Notes: generated by a model from the sequence alone, not told the origin. A DNA stretch of 14,756 nt from Microcaldota archaeon (GCA_030040265.1 JASHUB010000058.1:1-14756); one strand, 5' to 3'; positions 1-6,549 are shown, counted from the first letter of the stretch. Numbers and translations: made by a program.

Positions 1-45
1 GCACTGAAGAGACTGCAGCGCATAGACGTGCAGGTCGCACCATGA
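1..45 (+). CDS. C-terminal end of an upstream gene (partial)
   Basis: Frame 1 is open from the first base and reads ALKRLQRIDVQVAP before a TGA at 43-45. That TGA overlaps the ATG of the next gene in an ATGA junction. Such a 4-nt overlap is typical of translationally coupled genes in one operon, so the alpha/beta hydrolase is probably downstream in an operon that begins left of the window. Only 14 residues are visible, so no function can be assigned and the frame itself is inferred from the overlap. Confidence 0.5.
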   Translation, partial: ALKRLQRIDVQVAP

Positions 46-851
46 AGTTCGAGACGTACACGCTTCGCATAGGCGGAATAACTGGCACCTTCTACACCAA
101 GTGCACGAGGCGTAAGCGCAACATCGTGATCTGTGGCAAGGGCGCGCCAACCGTGCCTGACAACGGCGGAATGCTGTTCGCGCCTGCTGTGCTAGCGCGC
201 AACTGCGACCTCTTTGTGTTCGATTACATAGGCAACGGCAGGAGCGAAGGCGCGTTCACCCCGATGAACTGCGTCAGGTCGTTCCTGGTCCTGTTCGATG
301 CATTCACGAAGGGCTGCACCGGAACGGAATACTACAGCATGAAGCGGTTCAGGCTCAAGTACAAGCGCGTCATACCAGCGGGCCACAGCTTCGGCGGCAG
401 ATTCCTGCCACAGCTCCACAGGTTCGACAAGAGGATAAAGGAGATAGGCATATTCTCGTCAGCGATGGACACCGCCAAGTACGGCAACCTGGGCAAGCCC
501 GAGGAGAAGGTCACGGACTTCAACAGGGTCATGAAGAACGCAGGGTACGCGCACCTTTACCGCGGCATACTAAGCAAGGAGTGGAAGAGGCACTGGGCCA
601 ACAAGGACAGCATAGCGCCTGCCAACTGCATCAAGGACGTCAAGGATGTGAAGGTGTTCATAGCACATGGCAAGAAGGACCTGAGCATAAACTACGTCCG
701 CTCAAAGGAGTATTACGATAAGATAGCGGCGGTGTTCCCGGAAAAGGCAGGGAGGACCCTGGTCCTCAAGGTCTACAGATACGGAGACCACGGACCGAAG
801 ACCACGATACCTGCGGTGAAGGACTTCCTGAAGTGGATCAAGGTGAAGTGA
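42..851 (+). CDS. alpha/beta-hydrolase fold protein
   Basis: A 269-residue protein with the layout of a single-domain alpha/beta hydrolase. The nucleophile elbow is GHSFGG (residues 114-119, Ser116). Asp213 in HGKKDLS and His250 in YGDHG sit where the acid and base of the catalytic triad are expected. An early strand-loop DYIGNGRSEG (61-70) matches the FDYRGxGxS region of serine hydrolases and lysophospholipase-like enzymes. There is no signal peptide or membrane segment, so it should be cytoplasmic. The ATG is fixed by its ATGA overlap with the upstream gene. Its stop codon TGA touches the stop of the oppositely oriented GGDEF gene with no base between. The fold assignment is firm; the substrate cannot be read from the sequence. 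Confidence 0.85.
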   Translation: MKFETYTLRIGGITGTFYTKCTRRKRNIVICGKGAPTVPDNGGMLFAPAVLARNCDLFVFDYIGNGRSEGAFTPMNCVRSFLVLFDAFTKGCTGTEYYSMKRFRLKYKRVIPAGHSFGGRFLPQLHRFDKRIKEIGIFSSAMDTAKYGNLGKPEEKVTDFNRVMKNAGYAHLYRGILSKEWKRHWANKDSIAPANCIKDVKDVKVFIAHGKKDLSINYVRSKEYYDKIAAVFPEKAGRTLVLKVYRYGDHGPKTTIPAVKDFLKWIKVK

Positions 852-1706
852 CTACTTCCTGCCGACACACTTATCCAGGCATACTCCTGCATAAGCCAGC
901 ATGCTCATCGTGTAGGAGAGCGCGCTCGGATCACGATTCTCTATCGCGCTCTGCATGGCGGCATCAAGCCAGGGCAATGGCACAGACACCGGCCCGTTCC
1001 CTATCTGATGATTCAGGCCGCGCCTGTCCTCTCCAGAGGCCATTGTAGGGAATATCCTGATGGTATACTCGTCAAAACCGCTGTTTCTACGGCCCATCCC
1101 GAATAGATCTACCACTCCTATACCGACGCTCGGGACCACACCGAATATGCTGGTCCCTGATATCCTCGCCCTCAGGGAGTCTATAAGCGCTGTCGAATCC
1201 CTGGCTGCCGGCATCGGCAGTATGACTGCAAATTCGTCCCTCCAGCGGTAGGCTCTCCCTCCTGTGCCCCTGATGCTCTCCGCCAGCGAGTCCGCGATGT
1301 GCAAAATGACCTTATCACCAAGGTTGTATCCATGTCGTGCATTTATGCCAGTGAGGTTATTCACGTCAAGGAGGAGCAGCGCAAAGCCACTATCACAGGT
1401 TGACCGTCCTGCCTTGAGATAGGTCCGTATGCTCTGGTCGAAGTCCCGCCTGAAATCACGGCTCCGTCCGAGTCCCGTCAACGCATCTTGCCCTATGGGC
1501 CTGACTTCTTCAACGAGCAGTCGATGGGCGTCGACAACGAGTGCGACCATCGTTTCGCCAAATCCCCTCTGGCTCCGCAGGCACTTCTTGAACGCCTTGC
1601 CCGCCAGTGTCACCGCGCCCCCGACCGCGCCACGTGGGGTGAGCTGTGCGGTCATACCCTCGCCTATGGTTATGGTCTTGCGTTCGGCATTGAAATGTTC
1701 CTTCAT
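852..1706 (-). CDS. GGDEF-domain protein with degenerate signature motif
   Basis: A 284-residue protein whose middle is a recognisable GGDEF (diguanylate cyclase-like) domain. DALTGLGRSRDF (residues 74-85) matches the family opening DxLTGLxNRRxF. LLLLDVNNLTGINARHGYNL plus GDK (from about residue 110) matches the DxDxFKxIND..G...GD block with its metal-binding Asp. The signature, normally GG(D/E)EF, reads WRDEF (155-159): the two nucleotide-contacting glycines are Trp and Arg while D, E and F remain. No RxxD inhibitory site precedes it. The N-terminal 70 residues match nothing I know and there is no transmembrane segment. I infer a non-cyclase role such as nucleotide binding or scaffolding. 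The frame stays open upstream to 1805, but the ATG at 1706 is preferred: a TATA-like box lies 30 nt before it, and the longer version would overlap the next gene's promoter. c-di-GMP proteins are rare in archaea. Confidence 0.75.
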   Translation of the reverse strand: MKEHFNAERKTITIGEGMTAQLTPRGAVGGAVTLAGKAFKKCLRSQRGFGETMVALVVDAHRLLVEEVRPIGQDALTGLGRSRDFRRDFDQSIRTYLKAGRSTCDSGFALLLLDVNNLTGINARHGYNLGDKVILHIADSLAESIRGTGGRAYRWRDEFAVILPMPAARDSTALIDSLRARISGTSIFGVVPSVGIGVVDLFGMGRRNSGFDEYTIRIFPTMASGEDRRGLNHQIGNGPVSVPLPWLDAAMQSAIENRDPSALSYTMSMLAYAGVCLDKCVGRK

Positions 1707-1735
1707 CCAGATCAGAGTAGTTAAGCGACAATCAA

Positions 1736-1743
1736 TACTTAAA
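1736..1743 (-). promoter_or_regulatory. TATA-like box of the GGDEF gene
   Basis: TTTAAGTA on the minus strand, centred about 33 nt from the ATG at 1706, predicting a leader of a few bases. Moderate match only. Confidence 0.45.
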
Positions 1744-1781
1744 CGTTGTCCTTTTGCCTGCCAGTTGCCGCACACAAACTC

Positions 1782-1788
1782 TAAATAT
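1782..1788 (+). promoter_or_regulatory. TATA-like box of the HAD phosphatase gene
   Basis: TAAATAT centred about 35 nt from the ATG at 1820, predicting a start site near 1811 and a leader of about 9 nt. It lies about 40 nt from the opposite-strand box of the GGDEF gene, so the two genes are divergently transcribed. Confidence 0.45.
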
Positions 1789-1819
1789 GCGCGAAGGGCA
1801 TGCATATCGTCCTGATTTC

Positions 1820-2608
1820 ATGCCGAAGATAGACTACTCGAAGAAGGGCATAGTCGTGGCCGACCTAGACGGCACGCTGACCGTTAGCAAGACGCCCATG
1901 GACGACGAGATGCAGGGGATAATAGGCGAGCTCCTGCGATACATGCCATTCGCAGTGATAAGCGGCGGGAAGTACGAGATATTCCAGAAGAACTTCGTTA
2001 GCAGACTTGCCCTGACCGATGGCCGGCTCTCGCGGCTCTACATATTTCCTACATGCGGCGCAGCCTTCTACGTTGCGAAGGACCGGAAGTGGACGAAGGT
2101 CTACGAGGAGGTTCTCACCCAGGAAGAGAAGGACAAGATACTGCGTGCTTTTGAGATAGCGCTCAAGAAGGCCAAGTTCGAGGAACCAAAGAAAATCTAT
2201 GGCGAGATACTCGAGGACAGGGGAACGCAGATAACGTTCTCGGCGAACGGGCAGCTTGCGCCCTTCGAGATAAAATCGAAGTGGGACCCTGACATGTCGA
2301 AGAGGATGCTGATACGAAAGCACCTTCTCGAGCTCGCGCCAGAGTTCCAGGTCAATATAGGCGGAACGAATTCCATCGATGTCACCAGGAAGGGGATAAA
2401 CAAGGCATATGGGATAGGGAAGATAACGGAAGTTCTCGGATACAAGACCGGCCAGATGGTCTACATCGGAGACGCCCTCCGCGAAGGCGGAAACGACTGG
2501 CCCGTCAAGCAGGCAGGCGTGGACTGCATCTCAGTGTCCGGACCTGAGGACGCAAAGCGCGTGCTGCGCGAGATAATCGCATTCAAGAAGGCGGAAAGCG
2601 GCAAGTGA
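1820..2608 (+). CDS. HAD superfamily IIB phosphatase (phosphomannomutase-like)
   Basis: A 262-residue HAD hydrolase. Motif I is DLDGT (nucleophile Asp15, acid/base Asp17), motif II is VISGG (Ser48), and motif IV is IGDALREGGND (216-226) with Asp218. The large cap between motifs II and IV, the REGGND ending and the block EDRGTQITFSANGQ fit type IIB enzymes related to eukaryotic phosphomannomutase and sugar-phosphate phosphatases. I infer dephosphorylation of a phosphorylated sugar in the cytoplasm; the substrate is unknown. The frame is open 22 codons further upstream, but the ATG at 1820 follows the TATA-like box and starts just before motif I at the usual distance. Its TGA abuts the stop codon of the convergent PadR gene. 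Confidence 0.85.
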   Translation: MPKIDYSKKGIVVADLDGTLTVSKTPMDDEMQGIIGELLRYMPFAVISGGKYEIFQKNFVSRLALTDGRLSRLYIFPTCGAAFYVAKDRKWTKVYEEVLTQEEKDKILRAFEIALKKAKFEEPKKIYGEILEDRGTQITFSANGQLAPFEIKSKWDPDMSKRMLIRKHLLELAPEFQVNIGGTNSIDVTRKGINKAYGIGKITEVLGYKTGQMVYIGDALREGGNDWPVKQAGVDCISVSGPEDAKRVLREIIAFKKAESGK

Positions 2609-2917
2609 CTATTCATCGAACATCTCTCCGAAGCACCTGCAGAAATAGGACATCGCATACTTCTCGCTGCGCTTTCCCTCAGCGGTCAGCACATAGACGA
2701 CAGTCTTGCCAGCCCTGTGGCCGATTATGAGGTGCCTCTCCTTCAGCTCCTTGAGCGCGGGATATATCGTGCCGGGCTTCGGCTTGCCGCCGCGCCTCTT
2801 CTCCAGCTCCTCTGCCAGCTGCTCGCCGTGCATCTGTCTCTTTGAGAGAAGGAACAGTATCTGGAACGAGAGGAAGCCGCGCATGTCGCAGCCCATCTCC
2901 TCCTTGTCGCTCGCCAT
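2609..2917 (-). CDS. PadR-family transcriptional regulator
   Basis: A 102-residue winged-helix protein. GFLSFQILFLLSKRQMHG (14-31) is the first helix region of PadR, PGTIYPAL (48-55) is its hallmark recognition-helix motif, and GKTVVYVLTAEGK (70-82) forms the wing. The C-terminal dimerisation helix is short, ending CRCFGEMFDE with two cysteines, as in the small PadR subgroup. PadR proteins usually repress nearby genes in response to a small ligand. The ATG at 2917 is chosen because TATAAATA is centred 26 nt upstream, which makes the transcript leaderless. The promoter overlaps the stop codon of the proline dehydrogenase gene 25 nt upstream, so both independent and co-transcription are possible. 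A link to proline use is inferred from position only. Confidence 0.88.
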   Translation of the reverse strand: MASDKEEMGCDMRGFLSFQILFLLSKRQMHGEQLAEELEKRRGGKPKPGTIYPALKELKERHLIIGHRAGKTVVYVLTAEGKRSEKYAMSYFCRCFGEMFDE

Positions 2918-2934
2918 CGTTCGTATAGGACGTG

Positions 2935-2947
2935 CTTTATATTTATA
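2935..2947 (-). promoter_or_regulatory. TATA box of the PadR gene
   Basis: TATAAATATAAAG on the minus strand; its first eight bases are centred 26 nt from the ATG at 2917, as expected for a leaderless archaeal transcript. It overlaps the last codons and stop of the upstream proline dehydrogenase gene. Confidence 0.75.
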
Positions 2948-3797
2948 CCTTCTCGTATTCGAGGAGAGAACGCAGGACCAGCTTCGCATTGCTGGCCTCG
3001 CGCAGCCTCCTGTACGAGTACCCGACCCACCTGCTCCCGAACGGCACGTATATGCGGACGTTGCGGCCCTCCTGCGCCATCCTCAGCAGCAGGTTGTTCC
3101 TGACGCCGCTGAGCATCGCGTACTCCACGTCCCTGCTGTACTGCGCGTCGAGCTTCACCGCCCTGTCCAGCATCCTCTTGTCGTGCGTGGCGATCACGAA
3201 CCTCCTCCCGTGCCTGAACAGGTAGGACATCAGCGTCTCGTAGTTTCTGGTGACGGCGCTTCTCGTAGTATAGCCTACAGATGCCGGTTCCGGATAAGCA
3301 CCCTTCACGAGCCTGACCACGCCGCCGGCAGCAACGATGCCCTCGATGTCGCGGCCGCTCCGCTTCAACGCGGACTGGATGGTTATGCCGACGTTTCCCT
3401 TGGCGATGTGTTTCTTGTAGATCCTTATCGTGGCATCGACATCTCTCGATGTCTCCATGTCTATCCAGACGAAGATCCCGTGCCTCTTCGCGAACGAGAC
3501 TATCTCTGAGTAGTTCTTCGCTGCTGTCTTCTCGCTCATCCAGAGTCCAAGCTGCGTAAGCTTGAGCGAGACGTCTGCGCGCACTTCATTCTCCTTTATC
3601 TCGCCGATCAGCGACAGATAAGTGCCGACCGCGTTGTCCACGTCCTGCTTCTGCGTGAACTCCTCGCCGAGATAATTTATTATCGCGGCGATGCCGCGCG
3701 CGTTCAACTTCTTTGCGCGCGCAATCGCATCGTCTATGCTGTCTCCCGCTATCCATCTCCCGACAAGGAGCTTCTCCACAGCGTCAGCCGCACCCAT
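2943..3797 (-). CDS. Proline dehydrogenase (FAD-dependent)
   Basis: A 284-residue stand-alone PRODH barrel, which oxidises L-proline to 1-pyrroline-5-carboxylate and passes electrons to the membrane quinone pool or another acceptor. Family motifs appear in order: VSLKLTQLG (76-84), DMETS (113-117), QSALKRS (141-147), RLVKGAY (162-168), ATHDK (203-207), EYAMLSGVR (225-233), then VRIYVPFG and the RRxxE substrate-binding signature (Arg263, Arg264, Glu267). Length is close to other monofunctional enzymes. I prefer the ATG at 3797 over the one at 3818, because the TATA box at 3822-3829 leaves no room for a transcript that includes 3818. No P5C dehydrogenase lies in the window, so the second step must be encoded elsewhere or be absent. 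The PadR gene follows directly on the same strand. Confidence 0.9.
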   Translation of the reverse strand: MGAADAVEKLLVGRWIAGDSIDDAIARAKKLNARGIAAIINYLGEEFTQKQDVDNAVGTYLSLIGEIKENEVRADVSLKLTQLGLWMSEKTAAKNYSEIVSFAKRHGIFVWIDMETSRDVDATIRIYKKHIAKGNVGITIQSALKRSGRDIEGIVAAGGVVRLVKGAYPEPASVGYTTRSAVTRNYETLMSYLFRHGRRFVIATHDKRMLDRAVKLDAQYSRDVEYAMLSGVRNNLLLRMAQEGRNVRIYVPFGSRWVGYSYRRLREASNAKLVLRSLLEYEKV

Positions 3798-3814
3798 AGT
3801 AAAAGAAGAGACAT

Positions 3815-3840
3815 GCAACGCATATATATTCTTTCGTTGC
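3815..3840 (-). promoter_or_regulatory. Proline dehydrogenase promoter flanked by an inverted repeat
   Basis: The TATA box ATATATAT (3822-3829) is centred about 29 nt from the ATG at 3797. It is bracketed by a 6-bp inverted repeat, GCAACG at 3815-3820 and CGTTGC at 3835-3840. A repeat around the TATA element is a typical repressor arrangement. The regulator is not shown by sequence; the adjacent PadR is the obvious candidate. Confidence 0.5.
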
Positions 3841-3908
3841 CAAAAGAGAGTATCTGTTTACGACAGCGATTCCTAATTCTTTGACTATTGTCTAACCATC
3901 TGGTTCTG

Positions 3909-3916
3909 TTTATAAA
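3909..3916 (+). promoter_or_regulatory. TATA box of the small basic protein gene
   Basis: TTTATAAA centred 28 nt from the ATG at 3941, predicting a leaderless or nearly leaderless transcript. A TGTCTA half-site lies about 15 nt upstream (3889-3894). Confidence 0.65.
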
Positions 3917-3940
3917 ACCCAACATCAGATTGAGTATGTA

Positions 3941-4225
3941 ATGGGAGGGGGAAACAAAGGTATAGAGGGGGTAAAGCCTTTCGGAGACCTTGTATCCGGT
4001 AGAAGGACCAGATGGGTCATGCCGGATCTTGCGAAGCTGAGGAAGCACAGACCATCCTTTGCGATGGCCGCGTACAGCAACTATAAACAACACGTTGCCC
4101 AGCGGCTGCCAGAAGCTAGCGAAGGAGAAGTGGCAATACTGCTGGAGAGCGGCAGGCGCCACAAGGGTTCTAGGCTCCTCAGGAACATGAGGCTCTGGAT
4201 GCTGTCCTTCAGGCCGATTTACTGA
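3941..4225 (+). CDS. Small basic protein of unknown function
   Basis: A 94-residue, Arg/Lys-rich protein I do not recognise. It opens with a Gly-rich segment (MGGGNKG) and has basic clusters SGRRTRW, KLRKHR and RRHKGSRLLRNMR. There is no signal peptide or membrane span and no cysteine. Coding status rests on the good TATA box at the right distance, archaeal codon use (ATA, AGG, AGA) and the absence of a better gene here. A minus-strand frame of similar length covers the same DNA but lacks a promoter and overlaps the proline dehydrogenase start. The composition suggests nucleic-acid binding, which is only an inference. Its stop is followed within 10 nt by a two-hairpin structured stretch. Confidence 0.6.
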   Translation: MGGGNKGIEGVKPFGDLVSGRRTRWVMPDLAKLRKHRPSFAMAAYSNYKQHVAQRLPEASEGEVAILLESGRRHKGSRLLRNMRLWMLSFRPIY

Positions 4226-4231
4226 AGGTCC

Positions 4232-4307
4232 CGAAGACCACGAGGTCTCGAATAGGGTTAGGAGGTTGAGGTTACTTCCGGTGCTGCCCCACGGCGCAGG
4301 GAAGTAA
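4232..4307 (+). other. Two-hairpin structured intergenic element
   Basis: Hairpin 1 (4232-4250) has AGACC and GGTCT closing an ACGA loop, extended by two C-G/G-C pairs past one bulged A. Hairpin 2 (4272-4307) has an 8-bp perfect outer stem, TTACTTCC with GGAAGTAA, and an inner stem TGC-t-GCC / GGC-GCA around a CCAC loop. Between them, GGAGGT (4261-4266) can also pair with the ACTTCC of hairpin 2 with one G-U, giving a competing fold. The element begins just after the stop of the small basic protein, and its right arm runs into the TATA-like box of the next gene. It could be a 3' structure, a leader or a small RNA; the sequence does not decide. Confidence 0.45.
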
Positions 4308-4314
4308 TAAATAC
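4306..4314 (+). promoter_or_regulatory. TATA-like box of the HEAT-like gene
   Basis: AATAAATAC centred 39 nt before the GTG at 4349, predicting a start near 4336 and a short leader. It overlaps the right arm of the preceding hairpin. Confidence 0.4.
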
Positions 4315-4348
4315 CAGAAGCCGCCTATCCGGATCAGAGATAGAACAG

Positions 4349-4768
4349 GTGCGTATTGTGGTAGACCTAGCAGAACTGATTTCGGCAGCGATGAGAGAGG
4401 ACTGGCAGTTTGTGGACGAGTCTATCCCTCTGATAAGGAACGACCCTACATACTACAAGTGGGCCTTCTTCAACCTCAAGGACCAGAACAGGAACGTCAG
4501 GGACCTTGCGGTGAGCATAATCGAGAAGTCCGATGTCCCTGAAGAGGCGTTCGCAGGGATGCGCGACCAGCTGTTCTCGATGATGATGGGCGACAACCAC
4601 ATCTACGTGAGGTACAGGGCGGCATTCGCGCTCGCGGCACACGGGCCAGGCAGCTACAAGGAGCAGGTCGTCGCGACACTCAAGTCTGCGGCGCAGGACA
4701 AGGACGTCGGGGAGATCGCAAGAGGCTACCTCCGGCAGATGAGCCCTCCAAGGATCGCCGCTAGGTAA
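4349..4768 (+). CDS. HEAT-repeat-like helical protein
   Basis: A 139-residue, all-helical protein that looks like two or three HEAT/Armadillo-type repeats: NRNVRDLAVSIIEKSD (about 49-64), HIYVRYRAAFALAAHG (about 85-100) and DKDVGEIARGYLRQM (about 118-132). The spaced Val-Arg, Ala and Leu pattern with Asp/Asn at the turns is typical of HEAT units. Such proteins usually act as binding scaffolds, and no catalytic motif is visible. I take the GTG at 4349 as start; an ATG at 4391 (MREDWQF) is a real alternative and would cost little of the repeat region. No Shine-Dalgarno sequence is obvious. Partner and role are unknown. Confidence 0.65.
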   Translation: MRIVVDLAELISAAMREDWQFVDESIPLIRNDPTYYKWAFFNLKDQNRNVRDLAVSIIEKSDVPEEAFAGMRDQLFSMMMGDNHIYVRYRAAFALAAHGPGSYKEQVVATLKSAAQDKDVGEIARGYLRQMSPPRIAAR

Positions 4769-4806
4769 TCAAAACAACCGTTTACCTTGATACCCAGTGC
4801 AAATCA

Positions 4807-4844
4807 TTAACTTTAAAAAGTTAATATTCACTGATAATAGTTAA
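4807..4844 (+). promoter_or_regulatory. Promoter and palindromic operator of the TrmB-like gene
   Basis: A near-continuous palindrome TTAACTTTAAAAAGTTAA (4807-4824; 8-bp arms, 2-nt centre) contains the TATA-like TTTAAAAA, and a third half-site AGTTAA lies at 4839-4844 near the expected transcription start. A protein bound here would block TBP. The downstream gene encodes a DNA-binding protein, so autorepression is the simplest reading (inference). Confidence 0.6.
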
Positions 4845-4856
4845 TTTATTGTGTTT

Positions 4857-5189
4857 ATGGCGTTCGTTGATGACCTGAAGAACGCCGGACTGACGGAATA
4901 TGAGGGCAAGGCGTACCAGACATTGCTCCTACAAGGCGACCAGTTAAGTAGAGAAGTTGCAGAGAACTCCGGCGTGCCGGTTACGAGAGTATTCGACGTG
5001 CTCGAACGGCTACGTGAGAAAGGCCTCGTGGTGCTGGTCACCCCCCATCCTTTCCTTTGGCGCGCTGTCGATCCAGGGATAGGGATCAAAAACTTCATCC
5101 GGGCGAAGATCGAGCTCTATGGAAAGCTGGAGAAGAGCCTTGTCGCTGACGCTAAACGAATGAAGAAAACAAAGAAGCGGAAGGACTAG
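4857..5189 (+). CDS. TrmB-family HTH transcriptional regulator (DNA-binding domain only)
   Basis: A 110-residue winged-helix protein. DLKNAGLTEYEGKAYQTLL (about residues 5-23) is the TrmB family opening (GLTxYEAxxYxxLL). GDQLSREVAENSGVPVTRVFDVLERLREKGLV (27-58) is the helix-turn-helix and wing region, with VPVTRVFDVLERL as recognition helix. The C-terminal effector-binding (sugar-binding) domain of full TrmB proteins is missing: the chain ends with a short basic helix (KRMKKTKKRKD). Full-length members have over 250 residues, so this is the short, DNA-binding type. The ATG at 4857 is preferred; the frame also offers GTG at 4851. Its TAG overlaps the stop of the convergent helicase gene inside a shared CTAG. 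Confidence 0.82.
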   Translation: MAFVDDLKNAGLTEYEGKAYQTLLLQGDQLSREVAENSGVPVTRVFDVLERLREKGLVVLVTPHPFLWRAVDPGIGIKNFIRAKIELYGKLEKSLVADAKRMKKTKKRKD

Positions 5190-6529
5190 TACCTCCTCCT
5201 GCTTCCGGGCCTTATGAACTGGCCCCTCTCGTCTCCGTGTCCTCTGTGCTCGTCCCTGTGGTGATGGCCTCCGCCGCCCCCACCGCCTCCGCGATGGAAG
5301 CCGCCGTCCCTCCTGAACGGCCTCCCGCCGCCTCCGTGCTGCATGCCGCCGCGCATCGGCCTGCCTCCGCCGAACCTCCGATGCTCCATTCTCGGTATCT
5401 CGACGTTCCTGTAAGGCTCGAGGTTCAGGTGGAGCTGCCTCACCTTGACGTTCGCCTGGATCTGTATCTCAAGTATTATCCCCTTCTGCTCGTCGTTCAC
5501 GAGCGTGAACGCCCTTCCGTTCTTGCCCATCCTCGCCGACCTTCCGACCCTGTGGATGTACTGGTAGGCGTCGTCCGGAGCATCGAAGTTTATCACGTCC
5601 GTGACGTCAGCGATGTCCAGCCCCCTGGCCGCGACGTTCGTCGCCACCATGAAACGCGCCCCCTTCCTGAACGCCTGCAGCGAGTGTTCTCGCTTCGCCT
5701 GCGTCAGGCCTCCGTGGATGAGTATAGCGTTCATGCCGCGCTGGACCATGACCCTGTGTATGAGGTCAGCCTCCCTCTGCGTAGACGAGAATATTATCGC
5801 CTTCTGCGGATTGAACTGGTCTATGTATGCGAGAAGCGCTGCGAACTTCGCACGCCCGTGCACCTGCGCGTATGCGTGGCTTATGGTCGTCACCGTCGGT
5901 TCCTCCTCCTTGCCCACGGATACGCTCGCGTGGTCGTGCTTCATGTGCGCCTTCGCGATGCCCGTTATCTGCTCCGGTATCGTCGCGGAGAACAGCATCG
6001 TCTGCCTCTCCTTCGGCGTAGATGATAGTATCATGTCTATATCATCGATGAATCCCATGTCGAGCATGATGTCCGCCTCGTCAAGCACGAGGAATCGTAT
6101 CTTCTCGACGTGCAGCGCTCCCCTCTCTATGAGGTCGAGTATCCTTCCAGGGGTTCCGACCACTATGGTCACCCCCCTCCTGAGCTGCTCAATCTGGACG
6201 TTTATCGATGCGCCTCCGTACACGGTGGCGACCCTGTAGTGCATATGGTTGCACAGGCTCGATGCCACCTGCGACACCTGCAGAGCCAGCTCCCTTGTCG
6301 GGACTATGATAAGCGCCTGTATTCCCTGCTCGTGCGTGGCGTTCTGCAATATGGGAACGAGGAACGCTCCCGTCTTGCCCGTGCCTGTCTTCGCGCGGAC
6401 CACCGCATCCTTGCCCTCCAGCGCAACCGGTATCGCGTGCTCCTGCACGTCCGTTGCCGTGACGAAGCCTATCCTTCGGAGCGCTTCGACTAACTCCGGT
6501 CTCAAATTCATCTCTGAGAATTGTTTCAA
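5186..6529 (-). CDS. DEAD-box ATP-dependent RNA helicase with Arg/Gly/His-rich tail
   Basis: A 447-residue DEAD-box helicase that unwinds short RNA duplexes using ATP. Motifs: Phe4 plus the Q motif ending at Gln29, Walker A AKTGTGKT (46-53), PTRELA (77-82), TPGR (126-129), DEAD (150-153), SAT (181-183), ATNVAARGLD (296-305) and HRVGRSAR (326-333). The two RecA domains are complete. From about residue 384 the tail is low-complexity, with RGG/FGGGR units, a run of eight glycines and HHH, as in RNA-binding tails of bacterial and eukaryotic DEAD-box proteins. The start is a TTG at 6529: it keeps the conserved Phe of the Q motif, and a TATA box centred 26 nt upstream makes the message leaderless. 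The ATG at 6511 would lose that Phe. A role in ribosome assembly or mRNA turnover is likely. Confidence 0.95.
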   Translation of the reverse strand: MKQFSEMNLRPELVEALRRIGFVTATDVQEHAIPVALEGKDAVVRAKTGTGKTGAFLVPILQNATHEQGIQALIIVPTRELALQVSQVASSLCNHMHYRVATVYGGASINVQIEQLRRGVTIVVGTPGRILDLIERGALHVEKIRFLVLDEADIMLDMGFIDDIDMILSSTPKERQTMLFSATIPEQITGIAKAHMKHDHASVSVGKEEEPTVTTISHAYAQVHGRAKFAALLAYIDQFNPQKAIIFSSTQREADLIHRVMVQRGMNAILIHGGLTQAKREHSLQAFRKGARFMVATNVAARGLDIADVTDVINFDAPDDAYQYIHRVGRSARMGKNGRAFTLVNDEQKGIILEIQIQANVKVRQLHLNLEPYRNVEIPRMEHRRFGGGRPMRGGMQHGGGGRPFRRDGGFHRGGGGGGGGHHHRDEHRGHGDERGQFIRPGSRRRY

Positions 6530-6549
6530 CTAATCAACTTTGTAGGATG

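Noticed and set aside
1707..1805. Longer start for the GGDEF protein at 1805
   Set aside because: It would place the start upstream of the probable TATA box and overlap the HAD gene promoter; the extra 33 residues show no domain.
2706..3509. Plus-strand open frame across PadR and proline dehydrogenase
   Set aside because: It runs through two recognisable minus-strand genes and is low-complexity Arg/Pro/Val-rich.
3749..4162. Minus-strand frame of 137 codons over the small basic protein
   Set aside because: It has no TATA box, overlaps the proline dehydrogenase start and promoter, and the plus-strand frame has a correctly placed promoter.
4240..4262. GGTCTCGAATAGGG resembling a tRNA T-arm
   Set aside because: It lacks the TTCGA core pairing, and no acceptor, D or anticodon arm can be built around it.
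4281..4307. Eight-codon GTG-to-TAA mini frame inside hairpin 2, preceded by GGAGGT
   Set aside because: The spacing from GGAGGT to GTG is about 14 nt, too long, and the bases are better explained by the stem.
5237..6025. Open frames antisense to the DEAD-box gene
   Set aside because: They mirror the helicase codons; Arg/Val/Leu-rich, with no domain, and the helicase is unambiguous.
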